Of a DNA stretch of 64,000 bases, positions 25,952-37,296 are shown piece by piece. Positions within the stretch are counted from its first letter, which is position 1; each line of letters begins with the position of its first letter. The position numbers and the translations under genes are program-made. Source of the stretch: a candidate division FCPU426 bacterium (GTDB taxonomy: Bacteria; Oederibacteriota; Muellerivitia; Muellerivitales; Muellerivitaceae); NCBI GenBank assembly GCA_030041545.1, contig JASHNQ010000097.1, positions 1-64,000 on the forward strand, given 5' to 3'. The notes under the pieces were generated by a model. The model had not been told where the DNA came from, did no database searches, and saw only the letters and a program-made list of their open reading frames with translations.

Positions 25952-28900
25952 TTATTCGATCAATTCCCCTTCGCCGTCCTTGGTCTTTTGAACCTTGGAG
26001 GCGTCCAGGCCGCCGGGCGGGATACCGGGCATGGGGGCGGACCCTGAGGCTCTCAGCGGTGAGCCTGCCAGCCCTGAGCCTGTCGAAGGGTTGGGGGCTC
26101 CGGGCGGAGGCAGGGGTGCGCCCGGCATGGGGGACTTAGGCGCGCCCGCCGGAGGAACGGCTGGGGCTGCGGGCTTGGGAGGGGAGGCGGTCAGCTTCAT
26201 GCCGTCCATGTTGTCCAAATCCAGGATCCCGGGGGGGGGAGTGGTGGGTTTAATGTTTGTCGGAATCACCCTTGGCCCTGAGCCTGTCGAAGGGGTCGAA
26301 CCCGTCAAAGGGTTGGGCGCCGTAGGCACTCCTGGAACCCCAGGAGCCGCGGGTTTCGGGGCAGTGGGAGACGGAACCCCTAAAGAGGGCGCCGCGGGTA
26401 TAGGAGGCTTCAGGGCCGCTGGAATGTCCGGCATGGCCGGGGCGGCAGGTTTGGGTGGCATCGCCGGGGTGCCGGAAGCCGCAGTGGACCCTGAGGCTCT
26501 CAGCGGTGAGCCTGCCAGCCCTGAGGGGCCCGAAGGGCCGCTCGAAGGGGTCGAACCCGCTGGGGGAACGGGAGCGGTGCCTGGCTTGGCAGGCGCTGGG
26601 GGGGTTTTGAGGAGCGATTCCAACAAACCGGAAGTTGCGGAGGGTGGTTTCAACCCCGCTGGAGTCGGAGCGCCCGCAGGTGGAGGCGCTATGCCAGGCG
26701 CAGCAGGAGGTTTCAAAGCGGAGGGTGCTCCCGGCACGGGGGGAGCCGGGGCGGAGGGGACCGGCGGCTTGGGAACGCCCAAAGCGGCCGCTCCGGGTAT
26801 GGCCGGAGCCACGGGCGGTTTTACGCCCGGGGCCGTGACCGAGGGCACTTTGGAAATCAAGGAATCTAAAAGGCCTGGGGGTTTTGGCCCGGAGGCCGCC
26901 GCTGGAGAAACTGGCACCGCTGGGGTGGTTCCGCCTGGCACGGCGGAAGCGGCCGCTGGAGTCGCAGGTTTAGGCAGGCCTGGAGGCAAGGGGGCCTGTC
27001 CTGAGCGACCAGGGGGAGTCAAAGGGTTGGGAAGACCTGGGGCCATAGGCGCTCCTGGAGCGGCGGGTTTGGGAATCCCAGACGGAGCCCCCAAAGTGGG
27101 GGGGGAGGGCGGAGCGGACGGTGTAAGGCCCGGTTTGGGAAGACCGGCTTGTCCCCCGGAGCCCAGGGCGGAGGGGGAGGCCGCAGGGACCGTCACTGGG
27201 CGCGGGCTTGCGATGCCGGCTTCGCCGGGCTTCTTGATTTTCGTGGGGAAGGTGAGGATGAGCCGCGTTCCGGGCTCGGCCTTTTCCGCCACCGCCCCGC
27301 CGCCGTGGGCGGCCAGGATGGTCTTGATGAGCGCGAACTTGAGCCCCGTCCCCGCCAGTTGGGGCGAGGCCGTGTGCTTGGGGTCGTAAAACTCGTCGAA
27401 GAGTTTCGGCAAGGCCTCGGGCGTAACGGTGAGGCCCGGGTCCTGCACGGTCACCTTGACGGTTTCACCGATGGGCTCCACGGTGATGGGGATGGAGGAG
27501 CCCCGGGGCGCGTCCTTGATGATCTGCAGGTACAGGATGTTCCAGAGCTGGTTGAACCGGCGGCGCACGACGGGCACCTTGGGCACCGCGCCCTTGGCTT
27601 CCACCTTCATCTTGATGTTCTTCACCTCGGCCTGGGGCTGGAAGTTGAAGGCCAATCCCTCGACCTCCGAGGCAAGGTTGATTTCCTCATGGGGCGCTTT
27701 TTCCTGCTCGGTTTCCACTTGGTAGATGTCCAGGAGGTCGTTAATGAACTTTTCCAGCCGCGCCGACCGGTTGATGACCATGCCCAGGAATTCCTGCTGT
27801 TTCTCGTTGATGCCGCCGGGAGCCGCGCCCAGGGCGGAGGACACGTAGCCCTTGATAATCCCCAAGGTGGTCTTGAGCTCCTCCGACATGGTGCGGATGG
27901 CGGCGGCGCGCACTCCGGAGACCTGGATGGCCGAGGAGGTGGCCACGGCGGAAAGCATCTTGGCCTCCATTTCCCTCAACTTCCCCTCCAGCTGGGCCTG
28001 GACCTGGACCGTCTTTTGGTCCGCGGCGGCCTGGGCCTCCTCCAAGGAGGCGGCCTGGGCCTTGAGCTTGCCGACCTCGGCCTTGGCCTGCTCGGCCTGG
28101 TTCCTCAATCCCTCGGACATTCCCTTCATGGCCTCCAGTTCCCTGACCTTGTCCGAAAGCTGCTGGTTGACGCTCGTGAGCTCGTTTTTGGCGGCATTGG
28201 CGGACTGCTGGGCTTGCGCCGACTGGTTGGCCGCCTCGCGGCTTTTAGCCTCCCCCTCGGCGCGGGAGCGCTTGAGGAACTCCTCTTTTTCAAGTTCGGC
28301 TTGTTGACGGTCGTCCTTGAGCTTTTGCATCAAATGGGAGGCCGCCTGCACCATCTGCCCCACCTCATCCCCGCCGAAGCGGCGGGCGGCATCGGGCGTG
28401 AGGGCCCCGCCGCCGCTGGCCGCGTTCAATACCGCGGTGCTGGCCCTCCTCAAGGGCGAGAGGATGGCGCCGAACCGCAGGAAGCCCACCAGGAAAACCC
28501 AGCCCAAGCTGGCGGCCGCGGCGATTAAAAGGGGCATGCCGGTGGAACTGGTAAAGAACGCCTGGAAGTCTTCCGGCGAGAACCCGGTTTTTTGAGGGGC
28601 CGCCTGGGCCGCCGCGGGCTGCAGGGAGGAGAAGGGGATCAATCGGGCGATGCCGAAGGATTTCAAGCCCAGGGAGGTGTAGACCGCGGCCATGGGGGGT
28701 GTGGCTTCAAACCCGTTTTGCTTGGCCGAAAGGGCGCCCTGGATTTTGGCGCGCAAGGGGTCCTGGGCGGGGTTGAAGAGGGCCTGGGACCCGGTCACCG
28801 AATCGTAAAAGACCTGGCCCGAGTCGGCGTCGAGCACAACGATTTCCCCTTTCCGCGGGTCGCTGGGCCCGAAGAACGAAGCCACGTTCAAAACCGCCTG

Positions 28901-29401
28901 GGCCACGGTGGAGGCGCCCAAGGGTTGGGCGAAGATGAAAGCGGGGTAGCCCGGCCGCCGGGTGAAGAAAAGGTAGGTTTGGCCGCTGTTGTCCTGGAAC
29001 CGGTTCATCATGTTCTTGAACTCATCCGAGTTCGCGTAGGCCGGGTCCACGAGCTGGGCGGAGGCCGGGACGGACTTGAGCGCCTTGCCGCTGGTGGAGA
29101 GCAGGACCACCCCCGCCAGGTTGTGGGTGGAAACGAAGGCCGAGAGGTCGGCGTCGGTATGGTTGGCCACCAGGCCCGCCACGTCGCGGTAGGTGCCCTC
29201 AATGGCGGCCTTGAGGGACGAGGCGATGGTTTGGTCCTGCGTTTGCAGGGCCGAGAGGGTAGCCTGCAGGGCGGGCCCGCTGACGGCCGGGGCCTGCGGC
29301 GCCGGGGTTTGGCTGACGGCCAGCCAGCCAGCCACGCCCAAAACCGCCAAAACCGGCAACACGCCGACCAGGACTAGGGTGAGAAAATATTTGCTTCTCA
29401 A
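25952..29401 (-). CDS. Degenerate sensor histidine kinase with long Pro/Ala-rich tail
   Basis: A 1149-residue protein: TM1 (about 5-30), periplasmic sensor (31-285, Cache-like), TM2 (289-312), HAMP (313-365), coiled coil (366-490), HisKA-like helix, HATPase_c-like domain (570-722), then about 425 Pro/Ala/Gly-rich residues. The H-box reads MSEELKTTLGIIKGY where SHELRTPL is expected, so phospho-His is replaced by Glu507. The N-box lacks its Asn (NILYLQIIKDAP), and the G-boxes are altered (VQDPGLT; GTGLKFAL). It is likely a pseudokinase acting through protein contacts. Its tail contains exact repeats. It sits 107 bp downstream of gyrA. Confidence 0.8.
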   Translation of the reverse strand: MRSKYFLTLVLVGVLPVLAVLGVAGWLAVSQTPAPQAPAVSGPALQATLSALQTQDQTIASSLKAAIEGTYRDVAGLVANHTDADLSAFVSTHNLAGVVLLSTSGKALKSVPASAQLVDPAYANSDEFKNMMNRFQDNSGQTYLFFTRRPGYPAFIFAQPLGASTVAQAVLNVASFFGPSDPRKGEIVVLDADSGQVFYDSVTGSQALFNPAQDPLRAKIQGALSAKQNGFEATPPMAAVYTSLGLKSFGIARLIPFSSLQPAAAQAAPQKTGFSPEDFQAFFTSSTGMPLLIAAAASLGWVFLVGFLRFGAILSPLRRASTAVLNAASGGGALTPDAARRFGGDEVGQMVQAASHLMQKLKDDRQQAELEKEEFLKRSRAEGEAKSREAANQSAQAQQSANAAKNELTSVNQQLSDKVRELEAMKGMSEGLRNQAEQAKAEVGKLKAQAASLEEAQAAADQKTVQVQAQLEGKLREMEAKMLSAVATSSAIQVSGVRAAAIRTMSEELKTTLGIIKGYVSSALGAAPGGINEKQQEFLGMVINRSARLEKFINDLLDIYQVETEQEKAPHEEINLASEVEGLAFNFQPQAEVKNIKMKVEAKGAVPKVPVVRRRFNQLWNILYLQIIKDAPRGSSIPITVEPIGETVKVTVQDPGLTVTPEALPKLFDEFYDPKHTASPQLAGTGLKFALIKTILAAHGGGAVAEKAEPGTRLILTFPTKIKKPGEAGIASPRPVTVPAASPSALGSGGQAGLPKPGLTPSAPPSPPTLGAPSGIPKPAAPGAPMAPGLPNPLTPPGRSGQAPLPPGLPKPATPAAASAVPGGTTPAVPVSPAAASGPKPPGLLDSLISKVPSVTAPGVKPPVAPAIPGAAALGVPKPPVPSAPAPPVPGAPSALKPPAAPGIAPPPAGAPTPAGLKPPSATSGLLESLLKTPPAPAKPGTAPVPPAGSTPSSGPSGPSGLAGSPLRASGSTAASGTPAMPPKPAAPAMPDIPAALKPPIPAAPSLGVPSPTAPKPAAPGVPGVPTAPNPLTGSTPSTGSGPRVIPTNIKPTTPPPGILDLDNMDGMKLTASPPKPAAPAVPPAGAPKSPMPGAPLPPPGAPNPSTGSGLAGSPLRASGSAPMPGIPPGGLDASKVQKTKDGEGELIE
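26039..26078. repeat. 40-bp coding repeat, copy 1, in the kinase tail
   Basis: Exact copy of 26486-26525. It encodes LAGSPLRASGS on the minus strand and joins a CCCTGAGCCTGTCGAAGGG palindromic word (26072-26090). Further related words occur at 26276-26304. Confidence 0.8.
26486..26560. repeat. Compound coding repeat in the kinase tail
   Basis: Contains the second copy of the 40-bp unit (26486-26525), overlapping a 42-bp unit (26519-26560) that is identical to 46842-46883 inside jag. Both are read in frame. Confidence 0.85.
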
Positions 29402-29508
29402 TGAAAATCCTTTAACGGCAGATCACAGTCCACGGCTGACAGTTCACAGCAACGGCTTCCAACATCTCACCGCCAAAGTGGTTCCTGTCAACTGTGACCT
29501 GTGAGCTG

Positions 29509-32076
29509 TCAACTTTCGTTGGTGCTTTCCTCGTCCTTGGGCACGTTCACCACCGACACCAGGCGGTCCTCGTCGCTCATTTTAATCAAACGGACGCCCT
29601 GCGCCAAACGCCCCGTGGCCTTGATTTCCTTGACCCTCTGGCGGATGACCTTTCCTTCCTTGGTCATGGCGATGATCTCGTCCTCGTCTCCTACCGCGGC
29701 GATGGAGACCGCCAGGCCGTTTTTGGCCGTGGTTTTAATGTTCAGGATGCCCTTGCCGCCGCGCCCCTGGCGCCGGTAGGCGTTCAACTTGGTGCGCTTG
29801 CCGAAGCCCTTTTCCGTGGCGGTCAGGAGGGATTTGCCTTCCTTCACCACCTCCATGCCGATGACCGCGTCGTTTTTCCCGAGCCGGATGCCCTTGACGC
29901 CCTTGCCCGCCCGGCCCACTTCCCTCACCTGCTTTTCCGGGAAGCGGATGCTCTTGCCCTGGCGCGTGGCCAGGAGGACATCCTGCTTGCCGTCGGTGAT
30001 GAAGGCGGAAACCAGCTTGTCGCCCTTGGAGAGGGTGATGGCGATGATGCCGCCCGCCCTGGGCTTGTCGAAGGCCGAGAGCTTGGTGTTCTTGATGAGC
30101 CCCTGCTCGGTGGCCATCAAGACCGCGAGCTTGTCGTTGTATTCCTTGACCGGCAGGGAGGCGGAGATTTTCTCGCCCTCGCCAAGCTTCAAGACGTTGG
30201 CCAGGGCCGTCCCCTTGGCGTAGCGGGACGCCTCGGGGATCTCGTAAACCTTGAGCCAGTGCACCTTGCCGAAGGAGGTGAAGATGAGCAAGTAATCGTG
30301 GGTCGAGGCCGTGTACATGCGCTCGATGAAGTCCTCCTCGCGCATGGTGGCACCGGCCACGCCTTTGCCGCCCCGGCGCTGTTTGTGGTAGGTGTCCATG
30401 GGCAGGCGCTTGATGTAGCCCGCGTGGGAGAGGGTGATGACCGATTGCTCTTCCTCGATCAGGTCCTCTACCTTCAGGTCCTGGGCCTTGCCGATGATCT
30501 GGCTGCGGCGCGCGTCGCCGTACTTGGTTTTGATCTCGGTCAATTCGTCCTTGATGACCTGCCAGAGCTTCTTTTCCGAGGCCAGGATGCCCTTCAAGAC
30601 CTCGATGGTCTTGATGATTTCCTTGTACTCGTCCTCGATCTTCTTGATTTCCAGGCTGGTCAACTGCCTCAGCTGCATCTCGAGGATGGCCTGGGCCTGG
30701 ATGGGCGACAGGTCGAAGTTCTTGATGAGGGCGGCCTTGGCCTCCTCGGTGGACTTGGAGGCGCGGATGGTCTTGATGACCTTGTCCAGGTTGTCCACCG
30801 CGATGCGCAAGCCTTCCAAGATGTGGGCGCGCTTTTCGGCCTTGTCCAAGTCGAAGCGGGTCCTGCGGATGACCACGTCTTTCCGGTGCTCGAGGTAGTG
30901 GTGCAGGAGTCCCTTCAAGTTGAGGACCCTGGGCTGGCCGTTGACCAGGGCCAGCATGATGATGCCGAAGGACGTGCGCAGCGAGGTCTGGTTGAAGAGG
31001 TTGTTGAGGATGACCTGGGCGTTGGCGCTTCGCGCCACCTCGATGACCACGCGCATGCCGTCGCGGTCCGACTCGTCGCGCAGGTCCGTGATGCCCTCGA
31101 TCTTCTTGTCGCGGACCAGTTCGGCGATTTTTTCGATGAGCTGGGCCTTGTTCACCTGGTAGGGCAGCTCGGTGATGATGATGCGTTCGCGGTCCTTCTT
31201 GTCCGTCTCCACGCCCGCCTTGGCCTGCATTCTCACGCTGCCGCGGCCGGTGGTGTAGGCCTCCACGATGCCGTCGCGTCCCAGGATGTAGCCGCCCGTG
31301 GGGAAATCCGGCCCCTGGATGAACTTGATGAGGTCCTTGACCGTGGCCTCGGGATGGTCGATCAAGTGCACCAGGCCGTCAATGACTTCGGTCAGGTTGT
31401 GAGGCGGGACGTTGGTGGCCATCCCGACGGCGATGCCCGTGGAGCCGTTGACCAGGAAGTTGGGGAAGGCGCAGGGGAGGACCAGCGGCTCCTCGCGCGT
31501 GCCGTCGTAGTTGGGGACGAAGTCCACCGTGTTCTTGTCGATGTCCTTAAGGAGCTCCTCGGCCAGGGGGGACATGCGCACTTCGGTGTAACGCTCGGCG
31601 GCCGGCGGGTCGCCGTCGATGGAGCCGAAATTCCCCTGTCCGTCGACCAGGGGGTAACGCATGGAAAAGTCCTGCGCCAGGCGCACGATGGTGTCGTAGA
31701 CGGCCACGGTGCCGTGGGGGTGGTAGTTGCCGGTCACGTCGCCGGTGACCTTGGCGGATTTGCGGTAGGGCTTGCGGGAGGTGAGCCCTAAGTCGTGCAT
31801 GCCCATGAAGATGCGCCGGTGCACGGGCTTGAGCCCATCGCGCACGTCGGGAAGGGCGCGGCCCACGATGACGCTCATGGCGTAATCGAGGTAGGAATCC
31901 TTCATCTCCTCCTCGATGTCGGTGGCCACGATATGGCCTCGGTTCTCGTCCCCGCCGTCGCCCCCGGCCGCAGGGAATTCCTTGCCGCCCTTGACCGGCG
32001 GTGGGACTTGCCCGTTTTCCATGGGAAGCTCGGGGGATTCTTGCTCGCCGCCCTTCTTCTTTTTCAGCCTTGCCAT
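29509..32076 (-). CDS. gyrA: DNA gyrase subunit A
   Basis: An 855-residue type IIA topoisomerase breakage-reunion subunit. Active-site Tyr163 (AERYTEVR), the winged-helix region (about 90-165), the long coiled coil and the C-terminal beta-pinwheel with the GyrA box QRRGGKG are present, so this is GyrA rather than ParC. A 45-residue Lys/Pro/Gly-rich extension precedes the family start. In the quinolone-contact loop (HGTVAVYD) Val124 replaces the usual Ser83 (E. coli numbering). AAGGAA lies before the ATG. It is separated from gyrB by an inserted vapBC module. Confidence 0.97.
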   Translation of the reverse strand: MARLKKKKGGEQESPELPMENGQVPPPVKGGKEFPAAGGDGGDENRGHIVATDIEEEMKDSYLDYAMSVIVGRALPDVRDGLKPVHRRIFMGMHDLGLTSRKPYRKSAKVTGDVTGNYHPHGTVAVYDTIVRLAQDFSMRYPLVDGQGNFGSIDGDPPAAERYTEVRMSPLAEELLKDIDKNTVDFVPNYDGTREEPLVLPCAFPNFLVNGSTGIAVGMATNVPPHNLTEVIDGLVHLIDHPEATVKDLIKFIQGPDFPTGGYILGRDGIVEAYTTGRGSVRMQAKAGVETDKKDRERIIITELPYQVNKAQLIEKIAELVRDKKIEGITDLRDESDRDGMRVVIEVARSANAQVILNNLFNQTSLRTSFGIIMLALVNGQPRVLNLKGLLHHYLEHRKDVVIRRTRFDLDKAEKRAHILEGLRIAVDNLDKVIKTIRASKSTEEAKAALIKNFDLSPIQAQAILEMQLRQLTSLEIKKIEDEYKEIIKTIEVLKGILASEKKLWQVIKDELTEIKTKYGDARRSQIIGKAQDLKVEDLIEEEQSVITLSHAGYIKRLPMDTYHKQRRGGKGVAGATMREEDFIERMYTASTHDYLLIFTSFGKVHWLKVYEIPEASRYAKGTALANVLKLGEGEKISASLPVKEYNDKLAVLMATEQGLIKNTKLSAFDKPRAGGIIAITLSKGDKLVSAFITDGKQDVLLATRQGKSIRFPEKQVREVGRAGKGVKGIRLGKNDAVIGMEVVKEGKSLLTATEKGFGKRTKLNAYRRQGRGGKGILNIKTTAKNGLAVSIAAVGDEDEIIAMTKEGKVIRQRVKEIKATGRLAQGVRLIKMSDEDRLVSVVNVPKDEESTNES

Positions 32077-32227
32077 GTCGTTCCTTACTTAAAAATTTAA
32101 ACCTCAGAGCAACGCAAAGCAAAAATTTTGATTAAGCCAATTTTTCTTTACGCTTAACGCGTGCTGTTTTTTTCCTTTTCTCCTAAAAAACTGTAAATCC
32201 ACCACACCTTTACGCGAAATGGATACT

Positions 32228-32296
32228 TCAATGCTTAAACAAACGCCGGTACGCCCAGGAACAGAGTAAGATGACCGCCAGGATGAGTAGTTTCAT
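32228..32296 (-). CDS. Possible 22-residue membrane microprotein
   Basis: ATG 32296 directly follows the stop of the duplicated gyrB tail and opens a 22-codon frame, MKLLILAVILLCSWAYRRLF plus two residues: a hydrophobic helix with a basic end. There is no ribosome site; expression would need translational coupling. It may be chance. Confidence 0.25.
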   Translation of the reverse strand: MKLLILAVILLCSWAYRRLFKH

Positions 32297-32371
32297 TTAA
32301 ATGTCTAGGTTCCTCACTTGTTTGGCGTAGGCCCAGACGAAGTTCCGTCTCAGTTGATCCTCGCCCCACAT
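32297..32371 (-). pseudogene. Second, diverged copy of the gyrB 3' end
   Basis: The minus strand encodes WGEDQLRRNFVWAYAKQVRN followed by LDI and a stop. This corresponds to the intact gyrB end ([23 protein letters not shown]) about 0.9 kb away, with many nucleotide differences. Homology fades about 25 codons upstream. The copy lies between gyrA and vapBC. The remaining 32077-32442 gap shows nothing else except the microORF. Confidence 0.8.
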
Positions 32372-32442
32372 CTGATGATGGGACCCATTTTGTCGCGGTC
32401 CGAACCGCTCCTTCTTGGTTTCGCAATGACGTCTAATGGTGT

Positions 32443-32844
32443 TCACCTAATCCATTTGACCTTTATGTCTTTTTCGACCGCCTTAAATTCCGGATCACCC
32501 GTGACAAGTTGTGCGTTTTTAAGTTTTGCCGTTGCGGCTGCATAAGCGTCGGCATGGGACATCTTATGGCTTCCCTTGAACCTAGCCGCCACTAGGGTGA
32601 CCTCCTGATCCGCGTCCAAAACCTGAATGCCCAATTCCGAAAGAGCGTCTTGGTACTGGCCAGCCCTATTTTCACCGCCTTCGCGGAACGCGATGTACCA
32701 AACTTCGCCCCAGTTCACAACGCTCAAGAAAGCTTCGGCATCCCCCTCGGCCACCTCATCCAGAACAGAAATGACCTTCTCTTTTCCGTCTTCCCCTTCC
32801 AAGTAGGCCAGGAGAGAATGGGCGTCCAGAACGTAGTGTTTCAA
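32443..32844 (-). CDS. vapC: VapC-type PIN-domain toxin (module 3)
   Basis: A 133-residue PIN-domain protein with Asp7 (YVLDAHSLLAYLEG), Glu47 (VVNWGEVWY), Asp98 (SHADAYAAATA) and Asp116 (VTGDPEF). It overlaps an AbrB-type antitoxin gene by 4 bp. The module separates gyrB from gyrA. Confidence 0.9.
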   Translation of the reverse strand: MKHYVLDAHSLLAYLEGEDGKEKVISVLDEVAEGDAEAFLSVVNWGEVWYIAFREGGENRAGQYQDALSELGIQVLDADQEVTLVAARFKGSHKMSHADAYAAATAKLKNAQLVTGDPEFKAVEKDIKVKWIR

Positions 32845-33071
32845 ATAGCCCGCTCAGCTTTCTTTTCGTCGGCCAATAATTTCAATAATTTCCCTTTGGT
32901 GCCAAGAACGCCGCAGTTTTTCCGAATCAGGGCCTTGGTCATTGCCACCAAGCGGATTTCTCCGTCTTTTTCGAAAAACTTGACGGTGGTTCCTTTTTTA
33001 ATGCCGTACTTCTCCCGGAGATCGGCCGGAATCACCACCTGGCCTTTTTCCGAAACGTGCGTTTCCTGCAT
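32841..33071 (-). CDS. vapB: AbrB/MazE-type antitoxin (module 3)
   Basis: A 76-residue swapped-hairpin DNA-binding protein: VSEKGQVVIPADLREKYGIK then GTTVKFFEKDGEIRLV is the classic AbrB/SpoVT pattern; the Lys-rich C-terminal half would inhibit the PIN toxin. GGGAGGG lies upstream of the ATG. A 33-bp palindrome directly upstream is its probable operator. Confidence 0.9.
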   Translation of the reverse strand: MQETHVSEKGQVVIPADLREKYGIKKGTTVKFFEKDGEIRLVAMTKALIRKNCGVLGTKGKLLKLLADEKKAERAI

Positions 33072-33083
33072 AAAACCCTCCCC

Positions 33084-33150
33084 TAAAGTAAAACTTAAAA
33101 ATTAAGTTTTACTTTAAATAAAAGGTACAACTTTTAATATTAGTTGTCAA
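33084..33150 (-). promoter_or_regulatory. Promoter and palindromic operator of the AbrB-PIN module
   Basis: 33084-33116 is a palindrome with 15-bp perfect arms (TAAAGTAAAACTTAA and complement) around AAA, 12 bp upstream of the start. On the minus strand TTGACA (33150-33145) lies 17 bp from TACCTT (33127-33122), so the operator lies just downstream of the promoter. Confidence 0.7.
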
Positions 33151-33173
33151 TTCATCCAAGCCCAACTTTTGTC

Positions 33174-35843
<2,670 letters not shown>

Positions 35844-35851
35844 TTAAAGTC

Positions 35852-36181
35852 CTAATTTTTGTTTCTTGTCAATGTCAGCGCCAACGACTTGATCCCGATA
35901 TCGGGAAATTCCTTTTGCAGTTTCTCAAGGATTTCATTCTTCCGGAAATTCATTTCATTCATCCAAATGGAATGGTTGAAAGCCAGTTCCACGGTGCGGC
36001 CCTTCAAGGCCACGCTCGTCAACGCCTTGGAGAATTTTTCGCCCAATATTTCCCTGCACTTCTTTTCCACGCGGAACTTTTCGAAGTCGCCCTTTACCCC
36101 CAAGGTTTGAAGCGCGCCTTCCAGAAGCTCCGAAACTTCAACCAAACCGCCTTTGTGTTTTTTTCTCCTTCGCATCCTCAT
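35852..36181 (-). CDS. dciA: DUF721/DciA-family protein, putative helicase loader
   Basis: A 109-residue protein. The core (WMNEMNFRKNEILEKLQKEF following a KALTSVALKGRTVELAF strand) fits the DUF721/DciA family, the ancestral loader of DnaB helicase in bacteria lacking DnaC/DnaI. The start overlaps the recF stop by 4 bp, and gyrB follows 47 bp later. The N-terminus is strongly basic. The family call rests on length, pattern and position. Confidence 0.75.
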   Translation of the reverse strand: MRMRRRKKHKGGLVEVSELLEGALQTLGVKGDFEKFRVEKKCREILGEKFSKALTSVALKGRTVELAFNHSIWMNEMNFRKNEILEKLQKEFPDIGIKSLALTLTRNKN

Positions 36182-37296
36182 CCTTCAGGCCCGGACTGGA
36201 CCCATTGCACCCTGCCCAATTCCACCGAGAAGATCCGAGCCGCCTTGGAGGCGGCGGAAAAATCATGGGGCGAGGTGCCGGTCAAAAAGGCCTGGCCGCC
36301 TTGCCGCAGGCGGTTCAAGAAAAAGGCCTGGCGCTTCTCGTCCAGTTCGGCCATGACGTCGTCGAACAAAACCAGGGGCGCCGTGTGGCATCCCTCGGCT
36401 AAAAGGGACAGTTGGGCCAGTTTCAAGGCCAGGGCGCCCGTTCGTTGTTGCCCCTGGCTTCCGAACTTGCGCAGGAGCTGGCCGTTCACCCAAAGCCCCA
36501 AATCATCCCGGTGCGGGCCCACCACGGTGACCCCCCGGGCCGTTTCCTCGCGCCGGGCCCCTGCCAGGGCTTCCAACATTTTTTCGGCCACCGAGCTTTC
36601 CAGCCCCTCCCAAGGCAGGCAAGGCTCGTAACGCACCTCAAACCGCTCGGCGTCGCCCGTTAAATCCCTCAAAGCCTGGCCCGCGAAATCCGACAGCCGC
36701 TTCGCCACCTCGCCCCGCTTGAGCATGAGGGCCGCCCCATGCCGCGCCAGGGGCTGGTCCCAAGCCGCCAGCTGGCTTTCCGTTCCTGGAGACCTCTGGC
36801 GCAAGAGGCTGTTGCGTTGTTTCAAGGCCCGGTCGTATTGCTGCAGGTGGGTCAGGTAACCCTGGTCCATTTGAAGGACCGTCATGTCCAAGTACCGTCG
36901 CCTCAAGGCCGGGCCGCCCTTGACGAGGAACAGGTCATCGGGAGAAAAAACCACCGCCGGCAAGCGTCCTAGGAGCAGGGAGAGTTTTTTTTGTTTTTTC
37001 CGGTTCACCCAAAGGACCTTGTTCCGGCTCCGCCGAAATTCCATCCGGATCGTTTCCTCGCCCTCCTCCCGCTGAAGGATCCCCTCGACGGCCCCTTCCT
37101 CGCGCCCGAATTGAATCATCTCCTCGTCCGAGGCGGCCCGGAAAGAGCGGGTCGTGGAAAGACAGTAGAGGGCTTCCAGCACGTTGGTCTTGCCTTGGGC
37201 ATTGGGCCCCAGGAAAAGATTCAATTGAGGGTGAAACTCCACCTCCAGGGACTCATAGTTTCTAAAATGGGCGAGGCGCAGGGAACGAACATGCAA
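36178..37296 (-). CDS. recF: DNA replication and repair protein RecF
   Basis: A 372-residue SMC-like ATPase loading RecA at gaps. It starts LHVRSLRLAHFRNYESLEV; Walker A is GPNAQGKTN, and the C-terminal signature/Walker B region contains LVLFDDVMAELDEKR. The TTG at 37296 is preferred: AAGAGG is 7 nt upstream and the length matches the family; a longer frame from 37449 adds 51 unlike residues. It overlaps dciA by 4 bp. dnaN, its usual neighbour, is absent. Confidence 0.95.
   Translation of the reverse strand: MHVRSLRLAHFRNYESLEVEFHPQLNLFLGPNAQGKTNVLEALYCLSTTRSFRAASDEEMIQFGREEGAVEGILQREEGEETIRMEFRRSRNKVLWVNRKKQKKLSLLLGRLPAVVFSPDDLFLVKGGPALRRRYLDMTVLQMDQGYLTHLQQYDRALKQRNSLLRQRSPGTESQLAAWDQPLARHGAALMLKRGEVAKRLSDFAGQALRDLTGDAERFEVRYEPCLPWEGLESSVAEKMLEALAGARREETARGVTVVGPHRDDLGLWVNGQLLRKFGSQGQQRTGALALKLAQLSLLAEGCHTAPLVLFDDVMAELDEKRQAFFLNRLRQGGQAFLTGTSPHDFSAASKAARIFSVELGRVQWVQSGPEG

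Noticed and set aside
25995-28528. Two long plus frames opposite the pseudokinase gene.
   Set aside because: Mirror of the Pro/Ala-rich tail and coiled coil; the minus frame carries TM, HAMP and HATPase-like features.
29494-31791. Long open frame on plus opposite gyrA (765 codons).
   Set aside because: Antisense shadow in a GC-rich gene; composition rich in Gly, Leu, Val and Asp with no domain, and gyrA on the other strand is certain.
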